Assembly: GCA_018105865.1 (NCBI GenBank)
Contig: CM030862.1
Coordinates: 3,161,462 to 3,225,461, forward strand
From: Metaphire vulgaris
Lineage: Eukaryota; Annelida; Clitellata; Crassiclitellata; Megascolecidae
DNA: 64,000 nucleotides
Direction: 5' to 3'
Shown here in pieces: positions 62,021-64,000 of the stretch. Within the stretch, counting starts at the first letter, position 1, and every line of letters starts with the position of its first letter. Both the position numbers and the translations under genes were made by a program. The notes beneath the pieces were generated by a model. The model searched no databases. It saw nothing but the letters and a program-made list of their open reading frames with translations, and was not told where the DNA came from.

Positions 62021-62059
62021 ACACCGACTTCGTTGCGCTGAGTGCGGTTCGGTTGTCGT

Positions 62060-62120
62060 CGGATGACGTCATTTCCGCCGACGTTGTTGGCTGCATAGAT
62101 GATTACGTCATTTCCGGCGG
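62060..62120. promoter_or_regulatory. tandem CRE/ETS-like sites
   Basis: TGACGTCATTTCCGCCGACG at 62064 and TTACGTCATTTCCGGCGGAC at 62103 each join a CREB/ATF-type site to a TTTCCG ETS-type site, 39 bases apart. The surrounding DNA is unusually CpG-rich. Site identity is by consensus only, and no transcription start is visible. Confidence 0.35.
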
Positions 62121-62502
62121 ACGTTGCTGTTTCTAAGTCGAGACAGAGACAGATGATGAAATTCAATCGACGAAACACAAGAGCTGCGACAATTTTTTGT
62201 CACAAGAGGAAAAAAATCAAAGATCTCAGATGCAGTGGTGCAATCAGTAAGACACATGGGGGAGAAAATCCATCAACACATCGGGCAGGGTAGGGTGATG
62301 GGGCAAAAGGTCAGAGGTCAAAGTGACCCCGTGGAGTTCACGCGACTCCGGAAATCTCCCGAAATTCACTGCGCACATTTCCGTTTTTTACTTGTTTCAT
62401 ATCTCGCATTTATTCTGTAGAAAACAGAAGACTGAACTCTTAAAAAATCCTTAGAAATCTGCATAATATATCGCCTCACTTACTTACCTACTTACTTACT
62501 GC

Positions 62503-62774
62503 CAGTGGCGGTTCCAGGATTTCTTGGTGTGGGGGTTGGGGGGGAATGAATTCATGGAAAGTTGGTGGAAGGATGAAAATATAAGGAAAAATCAATAAAC
62601 TTTGTCGAAAAAGGGTGAAAAAGGGGATTTTTTCCCTAATTTGACTATACTCTTACCGAAAAATAGGTTGACAAACCAAAAAAGAATGGGGTTTCACAAG
62701 CAAAAAAAGATAAGTCCGAAAGTCCGGTGGGGGATGCATCCCCCCCACTCATCTCCCACGTGGAACCGCCACTG
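62503..62774 (+). mobile_element. 272-bp MITE derived from the 1.9-kb transposon
   Basis: Ends CAGTGGCGGTTCCAGG and CGTGGAACCGCCACTG, with the duplication CTTACTGC/CTTATTGC (7 of 8). Both terminal regions match 41231-43116 (TTCTTGGTGTGG; CCGGTGGGGGATGC). Confidence 0.88.
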
Positions 62775-62782
62775 CTTATTGC

Positions 62783-62864
62783 TTAACCCCTTAACTGGGT
62801 ATTTTTAACTGCAACTCAATGTAAAATGGACGGATATATCCGGGGTCCCCAGTTAAGGGGTTAA
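62783..62864. mobile_element. TTAA palindrome MITE
   Basis: 82 bp, TTAACCCCTTAACTGGG and CCCCAGTTAAGGGGTTAA. It starts at the first base after the 8-bp duplication of the preceding MITE. Confidence 0.8.
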
Positions 62865-63170
62865 CTAATTTTGTCTTACACTCGCAATATTTCCAGAACT
62901 TAGAGGATATAGGCCTAGGAAAAGTCGGATCCTGTCGGAAAATGCTAATAAAATATTCCCTGACGTGCAAAAGACAATAATCGATTAGGCTAGTTATTCC
63001 TTCTACTCAAGGTAATTTGTGTATTAACGAAACTTTACAAAAGAGTGTGGCGTGTAGGGGGTATGGGCGAATATTCTGGTAATTTCTTCCTGACCCCCTC
63101 CCTCTCCACTGGTAATAATATGAGCGTCGTAATAATAAGTTCACATAATCAGAACACCTAAAAATCGAAG

Positions 63171-63175
<5 letters not shown>

Positions 63176-63214
<39 letters not shown>

Positions 63215-63228
63215 GTCATAATTAGGCC

Positions 63229-63282
<54 letters not shown>

Positions 63283-63390
63283 CATTATCATCATCATCAT
63301 TATCATCATGATCATGATCACCATTATCATGATCATCATCATTATCATCATCACCACCACCATCATCATTATTATTATCATTATTCTCAA
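63176..63390. repeat. (TTA)n-(TCA)n microsatellite
   Basis: TTA units are interrupted by CATAATTAGGCCTA, then TTA, then ATC/ACC units to about 63390. Confidence 0.95.
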
Positions 63391-63404
63391 TTACCTTATG
63401 TGCT

Positions 63405-63988
63405 GGAGCTGGAATTCTTAATTAATTATTTTGTTGGCGTTCTTATAATATGTGTGTTCTAGACCCATTTGTTATTTTAACCTTCCAAGATAGTTACTCT
63501 AGAACGGCGACGGCGGGGGAGGAGGGGAGGGAGGGGAGGAGAGGGAGGAGGGAGGAGAGGGAGGAGAGGAGGAGGAGGGGAGGAGAGGGAGGGAAGGGGA
63601 AGCTGAGAGCCGAGACGACAAATTGAAACCGGACGACATTCAGGTGATAGAGACGATGATGATGATGATTATCCAGGTCAGGAAACACTATCGTTCCGGA
63701 TCCGGGAATGGCGAGGAGCCACCCTCCACCACCCCACCCCACCCCCACCCCCTCCCACCCCCCCCACAGCCAACGTCTGCACCGCTGTCGCCGTACAGCG
63801 GGAATCACTAGACGGCGATCAAAACGCACCCGCGTCAGGCAAAGGAGACATCGAACGCACCCGCGAGATGACGACGACGACGACGACGACGCGTCGATTC
63901 GATTCGTAGTCTTTTGACGGAGGGAGAGCGGGACCGACGGACGGAAGGACGGAGCTGGAATTCTTAATTAATTATTTTGTTGGCGTTC
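63405..63988. repeat. 38-bp exact direct repeat at both ends
   Basis: The sequence GGAGCTGGAATTC..GTTGGCGTTC occurs identically at 63405-63442 and 63951-63988 and diverges on both sides. A G-rich tract, a short proline-rich ORF and a (GAC)n run lie between. Confidence 0.85.
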
Positions 63989-64000
63989 ATAATTCTCTCT

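Noticed and set aside
63601..63792. Plus-strand proline-rich ORF (LKPDDIQVIE, IIQVRKHYRSGSGNGEEP, QPTSAPLSPYSGNH)
   Set aside because: The composition looks coding, but I see no flanking splice sites or homologue I can name and it lies between the 38-bp repeats; left unannotated.

Overview
The window is nuclear DNA of an animal, most likely a marine invertebrate. It has phase-consistent GT-AG introns, orthologues of two conserved animal genes, and very dense transposon debris and microsatellites. The repeat style (5'-truncated LINE tails, tRNA-derived SINEs, many hAT-like MITEs) suits an invertebrate deuterostome such as an echinoderm, but the species is inferred, not shown.

Two genes can be rebuilt exon by exon. 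On the minus strand, 16057 down to 5692, ten coding exons encode a 569-residue BTB-BACK-Kelch protein of the KLHL1/4/5 group. It is a likely Cullin-3 ubiquitin-ligase substrate adaptor with six Kelch repeats. On the plus strand, 21897 to 36990, fourteen coding exons encode a 706-residue DDHD1-type intracellular phospholipase A1. It has the lipase serine motif and all four DDHD residues. The genes are divergent, with starts about 5.8 kb apart and LINE debris between them. Every splice phase adds up in both models. One intron is GC-AG and one donor in DDHD1 is weak.

From about 44.8 kb onward the window is mostly repeats. Two GC-rich minus-strand segments (48634-48157 and about 45136-44850) look like consecutive exons of a third gene that I cannot name. 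Its protein has long G, E, D and A runs. A CRE/ETS-like site pair at 62.06-62.12 kb could be promoter DNA.

The rest is mobile DNA. More than twenty hAT-like elements carry 8-bp target duplications, many of them perfect, and some are nested. One is a 1.9-kb element with a decayed protein gene, and two MITEs share its ends. There are Harbinger-like 3-bp-duplication elements, a family of about ten 80-bp TTAA-bounded palindromes, LINE 3' ends of several families, four fuller tRNA-derived SINE copies plus fragments, and long GA, CT, GAA, CTA and AAT arrays. Several insertions sit within a few bases of exon ends or a stop codon. No CRISPR array, rRNA, convincing tRNA gene or prokaryotic system is present.
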